DNA of 60,823 nt from an uncultured Clostridia bacterium (GCA_902477755.1 CABSIK010000012.1:1-60823); one strand, 5' to 3'. Positions 33,724 to 44,155 are shown, counted from the first letter of the stretch. Notes: generated by a model not told the origin, from the letters alone. Translations and numbers: made by a program.

Positions 33724-36700
33724 TCATTCATGTTCCAGTACGATGGAGGGCATACCGTCAGCGTCGGGAGAAGAAATCCACATTGTCTGTGCGGTGATGC
33801 GGCCATCTGTGCTGGAGATATTGTCTGTACGGTACAGGACTGCCTGAATGCGGTCGGGCAGTGCACTGGGGTTATCGCAGTCTACATGGTCGTGCTGCAG
33901 ATCACCTTCCGCTTCTTCGTTGATGACGTAAATGAACATGCCATTGCTGATGAGGCTCACTTCGCCGTCTTTGGGAACTTCCGCCAGAAGATATGTTTCG
34001 CCGTTGATAGGTCTGGTTTCTTTTGTTTCTGTACCGGTTGCCAGATCGCGAACGGTAAATTCGCCGTTGACCTGAACATAATTGTATCTGGGATCGCCTA
34101 CATAAGTGCCGATGATGACCAGAGAACCGGCAGGAATCACTTCCTCGGAAGTATCACCCCACTGATAATCTGCGCTCAGTCTGCCGATGGCTGCGCCGTC
34201 CTGCAGGAATGCAACGTCATCATTGACTGCGCCAATAAGCTGTAGGGAAGCACCTTCGGGAACATTCTGCAGTTCCAGTTTGGTGATGTCATAAGTCCAG
34301 ATGCGGCTGTCTTCTGCATTTGCACCGGGTTTGGTGAAGTATGCTTTGAAGGTGCTGCCATCGTTAGCCATATTTTGTGTCAATGTCAATGTGGTTTCTT
34401 TGGATACGCCATCCACATTTGTGGTCAAAACTGCAGTGATGCTTTCCACATCGGAAACACCTGTCAGTTTGATGCCGCTGACAGACTGTGCCTTGTCATT
34501 TTTCATGGTCACAGTTGCAGTTGTGCCGGACTGTGTAAGGTCATACAGGCTTGCATCCAGTACGTTGTCATAAGAGATACGCACCTGCTGTGTTTCTGTT
34601 GCTTCGGAAATGTTGCCCTGTTTGTCTACAGCGCGAACAGAGTAGGTCAACACCGTATTATTTGCAGTACCGATATGTTCGGTAAATGTGTTTTCACTTG
34701 TAAAGGCAATGGATTTGCCGTTTTTCAGAATTTCATAACCCAGAATGTTTTCACTGTCTGTATGGGAGAAGGTCAGTGTTACATCCTGACCGCTGGAGCC
34801 AATGGAATTGGCTGCTGTGACGGAATCCAGTGTCAATGTGCCGTTTGCAACGCCGGTGCCTTCCAGACGGTTCCGACGAGAGTTATCATTGAGATACCAG
34901 ATGGCTCTGTCTTCTGTATCATAAGATTTCAGCTTGCTCTTTGTGCTTTCTGTCAGTTCCATGCCCCAGCGAGTGAAGAATTCTGTCAGGTCTTTCTGTG
35001 CTACTTCAGATGCAATGAGGGCAACGCGGTTGTCGTAGTCATTGCCGTCGTTATAAGCATTGGATTTCCACAGTTTGAAGAACTGGTTATAGAAAGCCAT
35101 AGGGTTTTCTGCATTGTCATAAGCCAGATGCAGCTGCCAGTACATGCCAAGCTGAACGAAAACATTGTTGGCTGCGCCGGGACGGGCTTCTGCCACTTTC
35201 TGGAAGATAGCAGAATATCTGTCTTCGCTTTCCAGACGAGTGGTCAGGGAAGTCATATCACCGCCGTCATAGCTCTGTACCATGAGGGAATAGAGGTTGT
35301 TGGTGATTTCTGCTTTGCCCAGTTTATCCATGTTATGACCGATTTCATGAGCGATACCCCAGCCATAGAGACCGTTTGTATCAGCTTCGCCAGACAGCAT
35401 GGAGGCTGGTGTGCCTTTTACCAGATCAGCAGCGGAGCCGTAGCCAATACCGATATGATCACCGGCAGCATACATGAAGGCAGAACCGAACATACGCATA
35501 TAACGGATGTTCTGGCGGCTTTCCATAGGATATTCGTAAGAATCTTTATTACCATCTACAATGCCCAGTGTGGTGTTTACGACATAAGAAACGTCTTCCC
35601 AAGCAAGAATGGCATTGTAAAGGGATTCTGTTGTCAAACCAGCTGCTATTTCTTTTACAGGGATAGACAGCAGGAAGCTGGGTGTTGCAATATCTGTATG
35701 GTTGCGGATGCTGGTCTGTCCCAGACGATTGCTGTTTGCCTGTACATAAGCATTTACTTCGGCCACATAAGCAGAAATTTTTTCTTTTCTTGCAGATTCG
35801 GACAGTTCGTACCAGTCAGACAGTTCCAGCAAAGGTGTTTTTACGCTGGTGTTATTGTCTGTCACAACACGCAGGGCGATTTCGTCTGCATGAGAACCGC
35901 TGTATGTCAGATACAGTGCGCCGCCTTTTTCTGAGGAGACAGAAGCAATCTGTTCAACGGAAATGACATTTCTGCCGGACTGGAGCTGGATGCCTTTGCC
36001 TTTCCATGCGCTGTAATCAGCGTAGTACTGTGTAGGTACCAGAGTTACGGTTTCACCAGCGGGAATATCTGCATAAATCACAACATCACTGCCGGAGGAC
36101 GCCACAACGCCCAGAGGCTGCAATACGCTTGCAGTCTGACCATATGCGCTGTCCTCTGCGGTGCTGCGAGACTGGAAACCAGTCTGTTCTTCTAATTTGC
36201 CGCCTTCTGCTAATGTCTGTGCATCGTTCAGCTCACGCAGCATCATATCTTTGTTCAGATAGAATGCGTTTGTGCTTTCCACTCTGCTGCGAAGGGCTTC
36301 CACTTTTTCCAGAGTTTCTTCTTTGCTGTATTTCAGTTCTGTGAATGTGCCGTTAGAGAACAAATCTGCGATTTCCGCAGGTGTGTTATCCAGATGATAG
36401 AAGGCTGCTTCGGACAATGTAACGGATTTTCCGCCTTCGACCTGACCAACATTGACTCTGATTCTGGAAATGTCATCTGCTTCAGGCAGTTCCAATACCA
36501 GATAGCCTGTGCCGTCTTTGGTGACTTTGGCAGTGATATTTGCCTCGATGTTTGCAATCTTTTCATATTTGCCATCAGCTGTTTTGCGGTAGGTGGTTAC
36601 GTTGTAATCACGCATGCTTGTTGTATAGCTGATGTCACCCTGTCTGGGAACATAGATCATGTAGTTCATGCTCTGGGGCTCTGCAAAGTCAAAGGTAAAG

Positions 36701-38826
36701 GACTGATCTCCCCACCAAGCGCCGGACTGCCAGAAAGTCGCATAGTTGCTGTCCAGAACATGTTTGATATTAAAGTTCGGGCATTCACTCCAGTTGACAT
36801 TGCCTGCTGCGCCGCTGTCAGAACGAACGGTGATCAGTTCGTTGGAGATGCGGTTTTCTGTAGGCAGGTCAGGGCCGTTTATTGTCTGAGATTTGGGTGC
36901 GCCTTCTGCTACAACAGAACGAGGGCTGATGCCGATCTGATTATAGGCTTCTACGCAGAATTCGTATGTAACGCCATTTTTCAGATTGCCAACAGTGAGT
37001 GTAGTGGAATTGCCTACATCGGAAGAAGTCCATGGGGATGTACCTTTTTCACGATAATATACCAGATAGCCCATGGCATTTTCTGCTTTGCCCCAACTGA
37101 AGCGCAGGGCGGAATCCATGGAGGTTACCTGCAAAGTAGTGGGAGCCAATGGTTTGCTGTCAGGCATTGGTGTGGCAGAGACAATGGCGGAAGCTGCACT
37201 TTCCCATTCGCCGCTGGTGCCTACGACCACAAAATAATATTTTTGCAGATTATCCAGACCGCTGATGGTGATACGGTTATTTTCTGTGGTCTGTGTCTGC
37301 GTCATGCCGTTTTGTGTGGTGCCGTAGTACACTTTATAGCCGGTCACGTTTGCCATGGCATCCCAAGAAAGGGTTACGCTTTCGCTGCCAGCAGATGCGG
37401 AAACATTCTGAGGTTTTGCTGCTTCTGCTTCTGGTGCCTTTGTCAGTGTGTTTTCCACGAAAGCAACCTGTTTGATGACTGCAATTTCATCATCCTCTGT
37501 TTTGGTAACCTGAATGGTGATTTTCTTTACAACTTTTCTGGAACCCAGATTTACCACCAGTACGTTTTCGTCGTCACGAGCAGAACGGGCTGCTGTAGTC
37601 AGTTTGCTGTAAGGAATGGTTTCTGTAACAGTGTCTCCGTCTTCGTCTACTTCCAGAACCAGATTGAAATACTCAATGCCGCCGTTTGCAGGAGTAGCAA
37701 TCTGTACTTCGCTCATGGCAACCCCTTCATTAAAGGCAATGGGGATTTCCAAAGGAGATTCAGGAGAGATTGGTGCGTCATTCTTTTTGCTGAATGTAAG
37801 AGAATCTGTTTCTGTAAACAAATCAGCAATGTTTTTGCCATCGGAAATCTCAACTGTGGACAAGTCTGTTTCACTAACATTGATATTTTGTACAATGGCA
37901 CCGGATACCATGGCACCATTCTGTGCAACGGCTTTGCCGGTACCCTGTATCATCATGCCCCGGTTTACATAGGAAATGTCAATGATGTTGATGATGCCGT
38001 CTTTATTCAGATCATAGGTGTCGTTTCCTGTGCCAAGATTCGCTTCTACCAGACGCTGATCTTCCTGATTGACGCTGCCGTCTCCATTGACATCTCCCAA
38101 TGTGAATGTGCTTTCTTTGGTGCCAATGGTGATGATTTTTGCGTATTCTTCCAGAGAAAGTTCGTTATATGTGTAGGTGCGGTAGCCGTCACCTGTTACT
38201 TCAATGCGATATACGCTGTCTGCTGTGCCGGCAGGCAAATCGGAAGCAACGATATCGATGGCTGCAACCAGATCACTGCTGCCGCATTCATTACCTCTTT
38301 CATCCAGATAAGTATAGGAAATGGATGCAGGCACTTCTGCTCTTGTGTTAGCGTTGGAAACAGACATTTTGATATTCTGCTTTTCAACTGTTTCCCGTTT
38401 CAGCGGATAGTCCATGCGGATGCGGACAGAAATTGTGCTGGTACTGTCCACAGCTGTCAGGGAAAGGGGTTTTTTTTCGGTTTCCTCTTTTTCGGTTTCC
38501 TCTTTTTCAGTTTCTTCTATTTTATCTTCTTCAGAAGGCGTTAAAGTGGGCTGTTCTGTAGAAGTATCTGTATTTGCTGTGTGATCCCCATTATCTTCAT
38601 CCGTTTTTTCTCCAGTTTCTTCTGCGGGAAGTTCAGGAGTGGCAGTATGATCGGATTCTGTAGAATCTGTTGCTGATGTGTCAGACGGTGTTTCAGTATC
38701 TGCTGCTTTTTCCGGACCCGGTGCAGAAACGGCATCGCTGACGATTTCTTCGGCATAAACACTGGGCAGGGAACTGCTTGCCATGACCGCTGCCAGTACC
38801 AGGCAGGGCAGTGCATTTTTCTTCAT
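33724..38826 (-). CDS. Large secreted M60 (mucinase-type) metallopeptidase with dockerin, FN3 and discoidin domains
   Basis: 1700 aa. Signal peptide (1-25), acidic Thr/Glu-rich region with EETEKEETEKE repeats, then a type I dockerin (about 240-290) with both calcium loops (DVNGDGSVNQED, DLNKDGIINIID). Two fibronectin III domains (about 462-645) and an F5/8 discoidin domain (about 650-808) follow. The M60-like catalytic domain has HEIGHNMDKLGKAE near 1160, matching HExxHx8E. The tail is beta-rich, FN3-like. M60 enzymes cut O-glycosylated proteins such as mucins. ATG 38826 follows GAGAGGT. There is no SLH domain of its own; the next gene has three. Confidence 0.92.
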   Translation of the reverse strand: MKKNALPCLVLAAVMASSSLPSVYAEEIVSDAVSAPGPEKAADTETPSDTSATDSTESDHTATPELPAEETGEKTDEDNGDHTANTDTSTEQPTLTPSEEDKIEETEKEETEKEETEKKPLSLTAVDSTSTISVRIRMDYPLKRETVEKQNIKMSVSNANTRAEVPASISYTYLDERGNECGSSDLVAAIDIVASDLPAGTADSVYRIEVTGDGYRTYTYNELSLEEYAKIITIGTKESTFTLGDVNGDGSVNQEDQRLVEANLGTGNDTYDLNKDGIINIIDISYVNRGMMIQGTGKAVAQNGAMVSGAIVQNINVSETDLSTVEISDGKNIADLFTETDSLTFSKKNDAPISPESPLEIPIAFNEGVAMSEVQIATPANGGIEYFNLVLEVDEDGDTVTETIPYSKLTTAARSARDDENVLVVNLGSRKVVKKITIQVTKTEDDEIAVIKQVAFVENTLTKAPEAEAAKPQNVSASAGSESVTLSWDAMANVTGYKVYYGTTQNGMTQTQTTENNRITISGLDNLQKYYFVVVGTSGEWESAASAIVSATPMPDSKPLAPTTLQVTSMDSALRFSWGKAENAMGYLVYYREKGTSPWTSSDVGNSTTLTVGNLKNGVTYEFCVEAYNQIGISPRSVVAEGAPKSQTINGPDLPTENRISNELITVRSDSGAAGNVNWSECPNFNIKHVLDSNYATFWQSGAWWGDQSFTFDFAEPQSMNYMIYVPRQGDISYTTSMRDYNVTTYRKTADGKYEKIANIEANITAKVTKDGTGYLVLELPEADDISRIRVNVGQVEGGKSVTLSEAAFYHLDNTPAEIADLFSNGTFTELKYSKEETLEKVEALRSRVESTNAFYLNKDMMLRELNDAQTLAEGGKLEEQTGFQSRSTAEDSAYGQTASVLQPLGVVASSGSDVVIYADIPAGETVTLVPTQYYADYSAWKGKGIQLQSGRNVISVEQIASVSSEKGGALYLTYSGSHADEIALRVVTDNNTSVKTPLLELSDWYELSESARKEKISAYVAEVNAYVQANSNRLGQTSIRNHTDIATPSFLLSIPVKEIAAGLTTESLYNAILAWEDVSYVVNTTLGIVDGNKDSYEYPMESRQNIRYMRMFGSAFMYAAGDHIGIGYGSAADLVKGTPASMLSGEADTNGLYGWGIAHEIGHNMDKLGKAEITNNLYSLMVQSYDGGDMTSLTTRLESEDRYSAIFQKVAEARPGAANNVFVQLGMYWQLHLAYDNAENPMAFYNQFFKLWKSNAYNDGNDYDNRVALIASEVAQKDLTEFFTRWGMELTESTKSKLKSYDTEDRAIWYLNDNSRRNRLEGTGVANGTLTLDSVTAANSIGSSGQDVTLTFSHTDSENILGYEILKNGKSIAFTSENTFTEHIGTANNTVLTYSVRAVDKQGNISEATETQQVRISYDNVLDASLYDLTQSGTTATVTMKNDKAQSVSGIKLTGVSDVESITAVLTTNVDGVSKETTLTLTQNMANDGSTFKAYFTKPGANAEDSRIWTYDITKLELQNVPEGASLQLIGAVNDDVAFLQDGAAIGRLSADYQWGDTSEEVIPAGSLVIIGTYVGDPRYNYVQVNGEFTVRDLATGTETKETRPINGETYLLAEVPKDGEVSLISNGMFIYVINEEAEGDLQHDHVDCDNPSALPDRIQAVLYRTDNISSTDGRITAQTMWISSPDADGMPSIVLEHE

Positions 38827-39358
38827 AAATAATACCTCTCTTTCTTCTTTTTGTTTTTGGGTAGTTGCTTGCATCGTCTGAATCTCACATTGTGGATGCA
38901 TTGGGTGTTAGTATAGCATATAAAGAATTTAAATACTATAGTTTTTCTAGGATATTTGTAAAACAGGCATTTTTGACAAGTGAAAAAGTTTTTATTGAAT
39001 GAAAATATGCAAAGTATGTATAAGGTGTCAAAAGAAAAGGAAAGTGGTGTTGAAAACCACTAAATGGAATTTGATGAAATCCATGGCAGTTTGGAAAAAA
39101 GGTGACGGAAGCAGGAAACAGAAATGGTAATATTTTCTATTTTTTGTATAAAAATAAAATATTCTGTCATAACAAAAGGTTATAGATGTATAGTATCAGG
39201 GATGTTGTATGACAAATACATCGGGCATTGATATTCAGATTTTGGCTGTGTAAAAAATCATGATCATGTAATGTTTTGGTAAAAGGAAGGAAACACTTTG
39301 GAAATGTTTTTCTGTTATGATAAACAAAATGGCATAGGACAAGAATGGGGGGATTTAT
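38827..39358. other. Divergent intergenic region, 532 bp, with several hairpins
   Basis: No gene is seen between the divergent M60 and stalk-domain genes. It holds four inverted repeats: GTGGT/ACCAC (39046-39062), ATGGA/TCCAT (39064-39086), an AT-rich palindrome (39128-39163) and GATGTAT/ATACATC (39185-39222). Promoters must lie here for both genes, but I found no convincing -35/-10 pair. Confidence 0.4.
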
Positions 39359-40771
39359 ATGAAAGGAATGTTTTACAGAACATTATGGGCAGCGGTTATC
39401 ATGTCTTTTGTGACAGCAGTACCGGCTTTCGCAGGGGAATATCAGGAGAGTCAGATTGATGCTGTTATCAATGGGCAAAGCGTGAAAGAACACGGTGGGA
39501 AAACGGTGGAGATTGACGGACAAATCTATGTGCCTTTGCGCACCACATTTGAAATGCTGGAAAAAGATGTGGAATATTGGAAAGATTCCAGAAGGGTTTT
39601 TGTCAATGAAGCAACGGAGCCCAGCAATTCGGAATATGCTTTCAAACAGGATTATCATCTGATCGCTTCCATTCCACAGGAAAGAATTTTCCTGTATGGA
39701 CTGCAGCCCAGAGGGGTTGTGGTTTCTTTTGACGGAGATGCGTCTTATATTGATGCGGATTATGCCACACCGCAACGGATTTTGCCGGAAATCGCTTATG
39801 GAGATTATGACGGCAACGATATGAAGGAAATTGCTGTGAGCTTCAATACAGATGCAGGGACAGGCGTGGATGTGGATACGCTGCATGTTTTGACAACAGA
39901 CGGAACTGAGCCGTATGTTTTTAAAGATCATGTCTTTGACAATTCCCTTTTCCAGAATCTTTTTGGCAAAGAAATCCTGACAGAAATCAAAAATAATAGG
40001 GTGATATACGAAATCAACGGAAAGAAAGAACGGCAGTTTCGGCTGGATTTGCCTGATGGCAAAGAAATCAAGGATTTGCAAGTGGGCAATATGATTGATT
40101 TTGATGTGGCAAAATCCAATATCCTCTTTTCTGTATCCTTAGGTGCTGTTTACGACGGCGTGCCGGAAGGAAAAGTATTTGGATATTTGACAGGAGAGAT
40201 TACTTTTGATGGGAAACAGTTTGCTGTGCAGAATCTGGACATGATTTCTGTGGAAGCAGAGGAAACAAACGCACAGCTGAAAGCTGTCGCGCAAGATTTG
40301 CTGGAAAGGGATTTGGAAATTGAATTTATTTTTAACGCAGGCTTGCAGGGGGACAGTGACTATAGTCATCAATGCTCTTTGATCTGGGAAGAAACAGGAC
40401 AGAAGTATTTCCCTGCCGTTTCTGATACTTACAAGACAGTGGCTGATCTGGAAAACCTTCTGCGCAGTACATATTCCAGCGAGGAAAGAATCCAGCATTT
40501 TATACAGAGTGGTGTTTACAGTGAAGAACCATATTTCAAGGAAGTGGATGGGCAGTTATATGTGAATATGAATAACGGCGGCAAAGGAATGCCCATCATT
40601 GTGGATTTCAACAGTGTGCAGGTAAAACAGACCAGCCCTGCCAAAGCGGACATCACCTTTGATTTTGATGAATTTGATTATAAAACAAAATTAGCAAAAA
40701 CATCCATGACACTGGTGGATGGTACATGGTATCTGGATCAGGGCGTTTATGAAGTGGCAGAAACAGTATAA
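39359..40771 (+). CDS. Secreted protein with copper-amine-oxidase-like stalk domain
   Basis: 470 aa. Signal peptide (FYRTLWAAVIMSFVTAVPAFA). A stalk domain then covers about 28-85 (IDAVINGQSVKEHGGKTVEI; YVPLRTTFEMLEKDVEYW), a module common in Firmicute exported proteins and not itself an oxidase. The remaining 380 residues contain a VCBS/FG-GAP-like stretch (YGDYDGNDMKEIAV) and a C-terminal NTF2-like region. GGGGGGATTTAT precedes ATG 39359. No enzymatic motif is visible; a wall-associated or sensor role is possible. Confidence 0.78.
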   Translation: MKGMFYRTLWAAVIMSFVTAVPAFAGEYQESQIDAVINGQSVKEHGGKTVEIDGQIYVPLRTTFEMLEKDVEYWKDSRRVFVNEATEPSNSEYAFKQDYHLIASIPQERIFLYGLQPRGVVVSFDGDASYIDADYATPQRILPEIAYGDYDGNDMKEIAVSFNTDAGTGVDVDTLHVLTTDGTEPYVFKDHVFDNSLFQNLFGKEILTEIKNNRVIYEINGKKERQFRLDLPDGKEIKDLQVGNMIDFDVAKSNILFSVSLGAVYDGVPEGKVFGYLTGEITFDGKQFAVQNLDMISVEAEETNAQLKAVAQDLLERDLEIEFIFNAGLQGDSDYSHQCSLIWEETGQKYFPAVSDTYKTVADLENLLRSTYSSEERIQHFIQSGVYSEEPYFKEVDGQLYVNMNNGGKGMPIIVDFNSVQVKQTSPAKADITFDFDEFDYKTKLAKTSMTLVDGTWYLDQGVYEVAETV

Positions 40772-40835
40772 ATAAAAAGAAGAAAAGAAATGTCTGTCTG
40801 CTGAAGAAAACATGGCTGACGAATATTATAATCAT

Positions 40836-40892
40836 AAGAAAGCTGAAATTCTTTGTATTGCAAAGATTTCAGCTTTCTTTGCTATCTTTTTA
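40836..40892 (+). terminator. Terminator after the stalk-domain gene (hairpin-B-only copy)
   Basis: AAGAAAGCTGAAATTCTTTG (40836-40855) pairs with CAAAGATTTCAGCTTTCTT (40861-40879), with one bulge, followed by a T-rich tail. Same family as the 177-bp element's hairpin B. Confidence 0.8.
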
Positions 40893-40978
40893 TTAAAGAA
40901 GAATTTGGCTTTTCATTTGCCATTTGATGGGATTTGCCTTAGAATGAAAGAAAAATCGGAAAGAAAAGAGGAATTCCT

Positions 40979-42703
40979 TTGAAAAAAGTCATATTAGCGG
41001 CACTGAATGCAAAATATATTCATTCCAATCTGGCATTGCGTTATCTGTCTCGTTTTCAGGATAATAACCAGAAGCATCATATGGAAACCATGGAATTTAC
41101 CATCAATCAGCGGCTGGATTTCATTGCGGAGGAGTTGTTCCGCAAACAGCCGGATGTTGTACTGTTTTCCTGCTATATCTGGAATGTGGAGATGCTGCGG
41201 CAGCTCTGTCCGATTCTGAAAAAGATCATGCCGGACTGTGTCATTGGCTTCGGTGGGCCAGAAGTGAGTTACGAAAGCGAAACCTTCCTGGGAGAAAATC
41301 CAGCGGTGGACTTTGTCATGCGAGGGGAAGGGGAGCTTGTTTTCACAAAATATCTGGAACATCTGGATACAGGAATCCCTGCAACATTAGGCGAAATCGA
41401 AAGTCTAACGTATCGGCAGGGAGAGGAAATTTTCTCCACACCGCAAATGCACCCTATGGATTTGGCACTTTTGCCTTTCCCTTATGAAGATGATTTCAGT
41501 GATGTGCAGAATCAGATCATTTATTATGAATCCTCCAGAGGATGTCCTTATCATTGCGGATACTGTCTATCATCGGTGGAAAACGGTGTACGATTTGTGC
41601 CCTTGGACAAGGTGCTGTCGGATTTGCAGAAATTTTTAGACAAGAATGTACCGCAGGTGAAATTCATCGACCGTACTTTTAACTGCAAAAAAAGTCACGC
41701 CATGGCAATCTGGAAATATCTCCATGAACATGACAATGGTGTCACCAATTTCCATTTTGAAATTACAGCGGATTTGATCGATCAGGAGACCATTGATTTC
41801 CTCAAAACTGTGCGGAAAGGCCTGTTCCAGTTTGAAATCGGTGTACAGTCCACCAATCCCCAGACAATCCGTGCCATCAATCGTAATGTGGATTTTGCGG
41901 CGCTGTCTGAAATTGTACAGCAGATCAAAGACGGTGGAAATATCCATCAGCACTTGGATTTGATCGCAGGGCTGCCCTATGAGGATTATGACTCTTTCGG
42001 GCGTTCTTTCAATGATGTGTATGCACTCCATCCAGAGCAGTTACAGTTGGGATTTTTGAAGGTGCTGAAAGGCTCCATGCTCCACCAGAAACAGGAGGAA
42101 TTTGAAATCGTTTATCACGACACAGCACCTTATGAGGTGCTGACCACCCATGAACTGCCTTTTGCGGATACTTTGCGTCTGAAATATGTGGAAGAAATGG
42201 TGGAAACTTATTACAACAGCGGAAGATTTTTGCATACCCTTGCATATCTGGTGCCGCTCTATGAAAGTCCCTTTGCCTTTTTTGAAGCGTTATCCCAGTT
42301 CTGGATAAGGGAGAATTATCATTATCTGGGGGTATCCAGAATGGGACTTTTTGATGTGTTATGGCGGTTTGTGGAACAGAATCCGAAGGTGGAAAAACGG
42401 AAATTGCAGTGGGAAATGAAGTTCGACATTGCCCTTCATGAAAAACCTAAAAAACTGCCAGCATGGCTGACTGTCACCAATGAAGAACAGTGGCATGACA
42501 AGGTTTTTGCCTTTTACGGCAATCCTGCGCTGTGGCAGAAATGCCTGCCCCATTATAAGAGCAACAAGGAGGCTATTCGCCAAACCCATCTGGAGGTGTT
42601 TGGGGATGAGGCGCAAAAGGCGGTGCTCTTTGATTATGGCAAAAGAGATCTGCTGGGCAACGCGGAGTATAAAATCATGGAAACGGCGGAAATTCAGGCT
42701 TGA
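40979..42703 (+). CDS. B12-binding radical SAM protein (DUF4080 type)
   Basis: 574 aa, cytoplasmic. An N-terminal cobalamin-binding domain (about 1-140) is followed by a radical SAM core with CPYHCGYC (near 188; CxxxCxxC binds the 4Fe-4S cluster). A C-terminal DUF4080-like region (about 370-574) ends the protein. The start is TTG 40979 after AAGAGGAA; no nearby ATG fits. It is widespread in Clostridia with no established substrate. It stands alone between two terminators or leaders, so context gives no pathway. Confidence 0.88.
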   Translation: MKKVILAALNAKYIHSNLALRYLSRFQDNNQKHHMETMEFTINQRLDFIAEELFRKQPDVVLFSCYIWNVEMLRQLCPILKKIMPDCVIGFGGPEVSYESETFLGENPAVDFVMRGEGELVFTKYLEHLDTGIPATLGEIESLTYRQGEEIFSTPQMHPMDLALLPFPYEDDFSDVQNQIIYYESSRGCPYHCGYCLSSVENGVRFVPLDKVLSDLQKFLDKNVPQVKFIDRTFNCKKSHAMAIWKYLHEHDNGVTNFHFEITADLIDQETIDFLKTVRKGLFQFEIGVQSTNPQTIRAINRNVDFAALSEIVQQIKDGGNIHQHLDLIAGLPYEDYDSFGRSFNDVYALHPEQLQLGFLKVLKGSMLHQKQEEFEIVYHDTAPYEVLTTHELPFADTLRLKYVEEMVETYYNSGRFLHTLAYLVPLYESPFAFFEALSQFWIRENYHYLGVSRMGLFDVLWRFVEQNPKVEKRKLQWEMKFDIALHEKPKKLPAWLTVTNEEQWHDKVFAFYGNPALWQKCLPHYKSNKEAIRQTHLEVFGDEAQKAVLFDYGKRDLLGNAEYKIMETAEIQA

Positions 42704-42758
42704 ATGAATTCTCGTTCTTTATGAATAAAAAAACGTTCAAAAAAATAATAAAAAACTG

Positions 42759-42787
42759 TTGACAAAAGAAAAAAACAGAATTACAAT
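42759..42787 (+). promoter_or_regulatory. Promoter of the methionine transport operon
   Basis: Perfect TTGACA (42759-42764), 17-bp spacer, TACAAT (42782-42787). Confidence 0.85.
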
Positions 42788-42793
42788 AGGAAC

Positions 42794-43099
42794 AACTTTT
42801 CAAAAAGAACAAAGACGCAGAAAAGAAGAGTAGTCGGCAGAATACCTTTCAGAGAGTTTCCCCTTGGTGTGAAGGAAGCAGGGATATGTTGATGAAGATG
42901 GTCTTGGAGTCGTATGGTCGAGCCGAAAGGGTTAGATCATAACGGGTGCACCCGTTACAGTGCCAGAGTATAATCCGTCATTTGACGGCCGTACTTGTTG
43001 AGGTCTGCTTCGTGAGGAGCGGACGAATTTAGGTGGTACCACGAAATTACGCTTTCGTCCTAATGTGCATGAATATGCAATAGGACGGAAGCTTTTTTT
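42794..43099 (+). promoter_or_regulatory. T-box leader controlling met transport genes
   Basis: The diagnostic T-box AGGTGGTACCACG lies at 43031-43043. It is followed by a terminator whose stem GCTTTCGTCCTA (43051-43062) pairs with TAGGACGGAAGC (43082-43093) and ends in seven T. Upstream is a Stem I-like region beginning near AGAGAGTTTCCCC (42851) and an AACGGGTGCACCCGTT hairpin (42941-42956). ATG triplets at 42892 and 42898 in the expected 3' arm of Stem I could be a Met specifier. Uncharged tRNA would stabilise the antiterminator and switch the operon on. Met specificity is inferred mainly from the genes it controls. Confidence 0.93.
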
Positions 43100-43123
43100 A
43101 TTGCCGAAAGGAGAAAAATACAC

Positions 43124-44155
43124 ATGATACAGTTGGAGAAGGTAAGTAAGACCTTTCGCACAGGCAGCGGAGAAGTCCATGCCGTAAGGGAGGTAAGTTT
43201 GAATATTGAACAGGGCGAGATTTTTGGCATCATCGGTTTTTCCGGTGCCGGAAAGTCTACTTTGGTACGATGCATCAACCTGTTGGAACGTCCCACAGAG
43301 GGCACTGTGACCGTAGACGGCACAGAACTGACAAAGCTGGATGAAAAACGGCTGCGTGAAGTGCGCAGAAAGATCGGGATGATTTTCCAGCATTTCAATC
43401 TGCTCCGTTCCAGAACCGTATACGATAACATCGCTTTTCCCCTGAAGAAAAGCAATTTGTCCAAGGAAGAAAAACACAAGAAAATCATATCTTTGCTGGA
43501 ACTGGTTGGGCTGTCTGATAAAAAAGATGCTTATCCCTCTCAACTTTCCGGTGGGCAGAAACAGAGAGTCGCCATTGCAAGAGCATTGGCAAATGACCCG
43601 AAAGTGCTGCTGTGTGACGAAGCCACCAGCGCACTTGACCCTCAGACTACAAAATCTATTTTGCACCTGCTGAAACAGGTTAATGAAAAACTGGGAATCA
43701 CCATTGTGATCATTACCCATGAGATGGCAGTTGTCAAAGATATTTGCGACAGAGTAGCCATCATGGAACTGGGACGTGTGGTGGAAGAAGGTGCAACAGA
43801 AGATGTATTTGTTCATCCCAGAGAAAAAGTCACCAAAGACTTCATCAGCACTGCCGGCAATGTAGACAAGATTTATGAACTCATTGAACAGGGCAATGAC
43901 CTGACAAAATTGCAGGAAGGCGAAAAAATGGTAATGATGACTTACTCCGCCAACAACGCAGGGGAACCGGTGATTTCCTATCTGGCAGAAGCTTTTGATG
44001 TGAAAGCCAATATCATTTACGGAAACATTGACATTCTCAAAGGCAAGACCATTGGGAAACTGGTGGTAACCCTCAGCGGAAAACCAGAAAACATGGAAAA
44101 AGCATTGACATATATCGAAGAAAGAAAAGTAGAACTGGAGGTCATTAAGGCATGA
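43124..44155 (+). CDS. metN: Methionine ABC transporter ATP-binding protein MetN
   Basis: 343 aa. ABC ATPase with Walker A GFSGAGKST (about 38-46), signature LSGGQKQR, Walker B VLLCDEATSALD and His switch ITHEM. A C-terminal NIL domain (about 265-343) senses methionine in this family. First gene after the T-box. Its stop overlaps metI by 4 bp. Confidence 0.97.
   Translation: MIQLEKVSKTFRTGSGEVHAVREVSLNIEQGEIFGIIGFSGAGKSTLVRCINLLERPTEGTVTVDGTELTKLDEKRLREVRRKIGMIFQHFNLLRSRTVYDNIAFPLKKSNLSKEEKHKKIISLLELVGLSDKKDAYPSQLSGGQKQRVAIARALANDPKVLLCDEATSALDPQTTKSILHLLKQVNEKLGITIVIITHEMAVVKDICDRVAIMELGRVVEEGATEDVFVHPREKVTKDFISTAGNVDKIYELIEQGNDLTKLQEGEKMVMMTYSANNAGEPVISYLAEAFDVKANIIYGNIDILKGKTIGKLVVTLSGKPENMEKALTYIEERKVELEVIKA

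Noticed and set aside
36394..38544. A 716-codon open frame on the plus strand, antisense to the M60 gene
   Set aside because: It is rich in Cys, Phe and Ile without domains, has no ribosome site, and lies opposite a clearly coding gene with recognisable domains.
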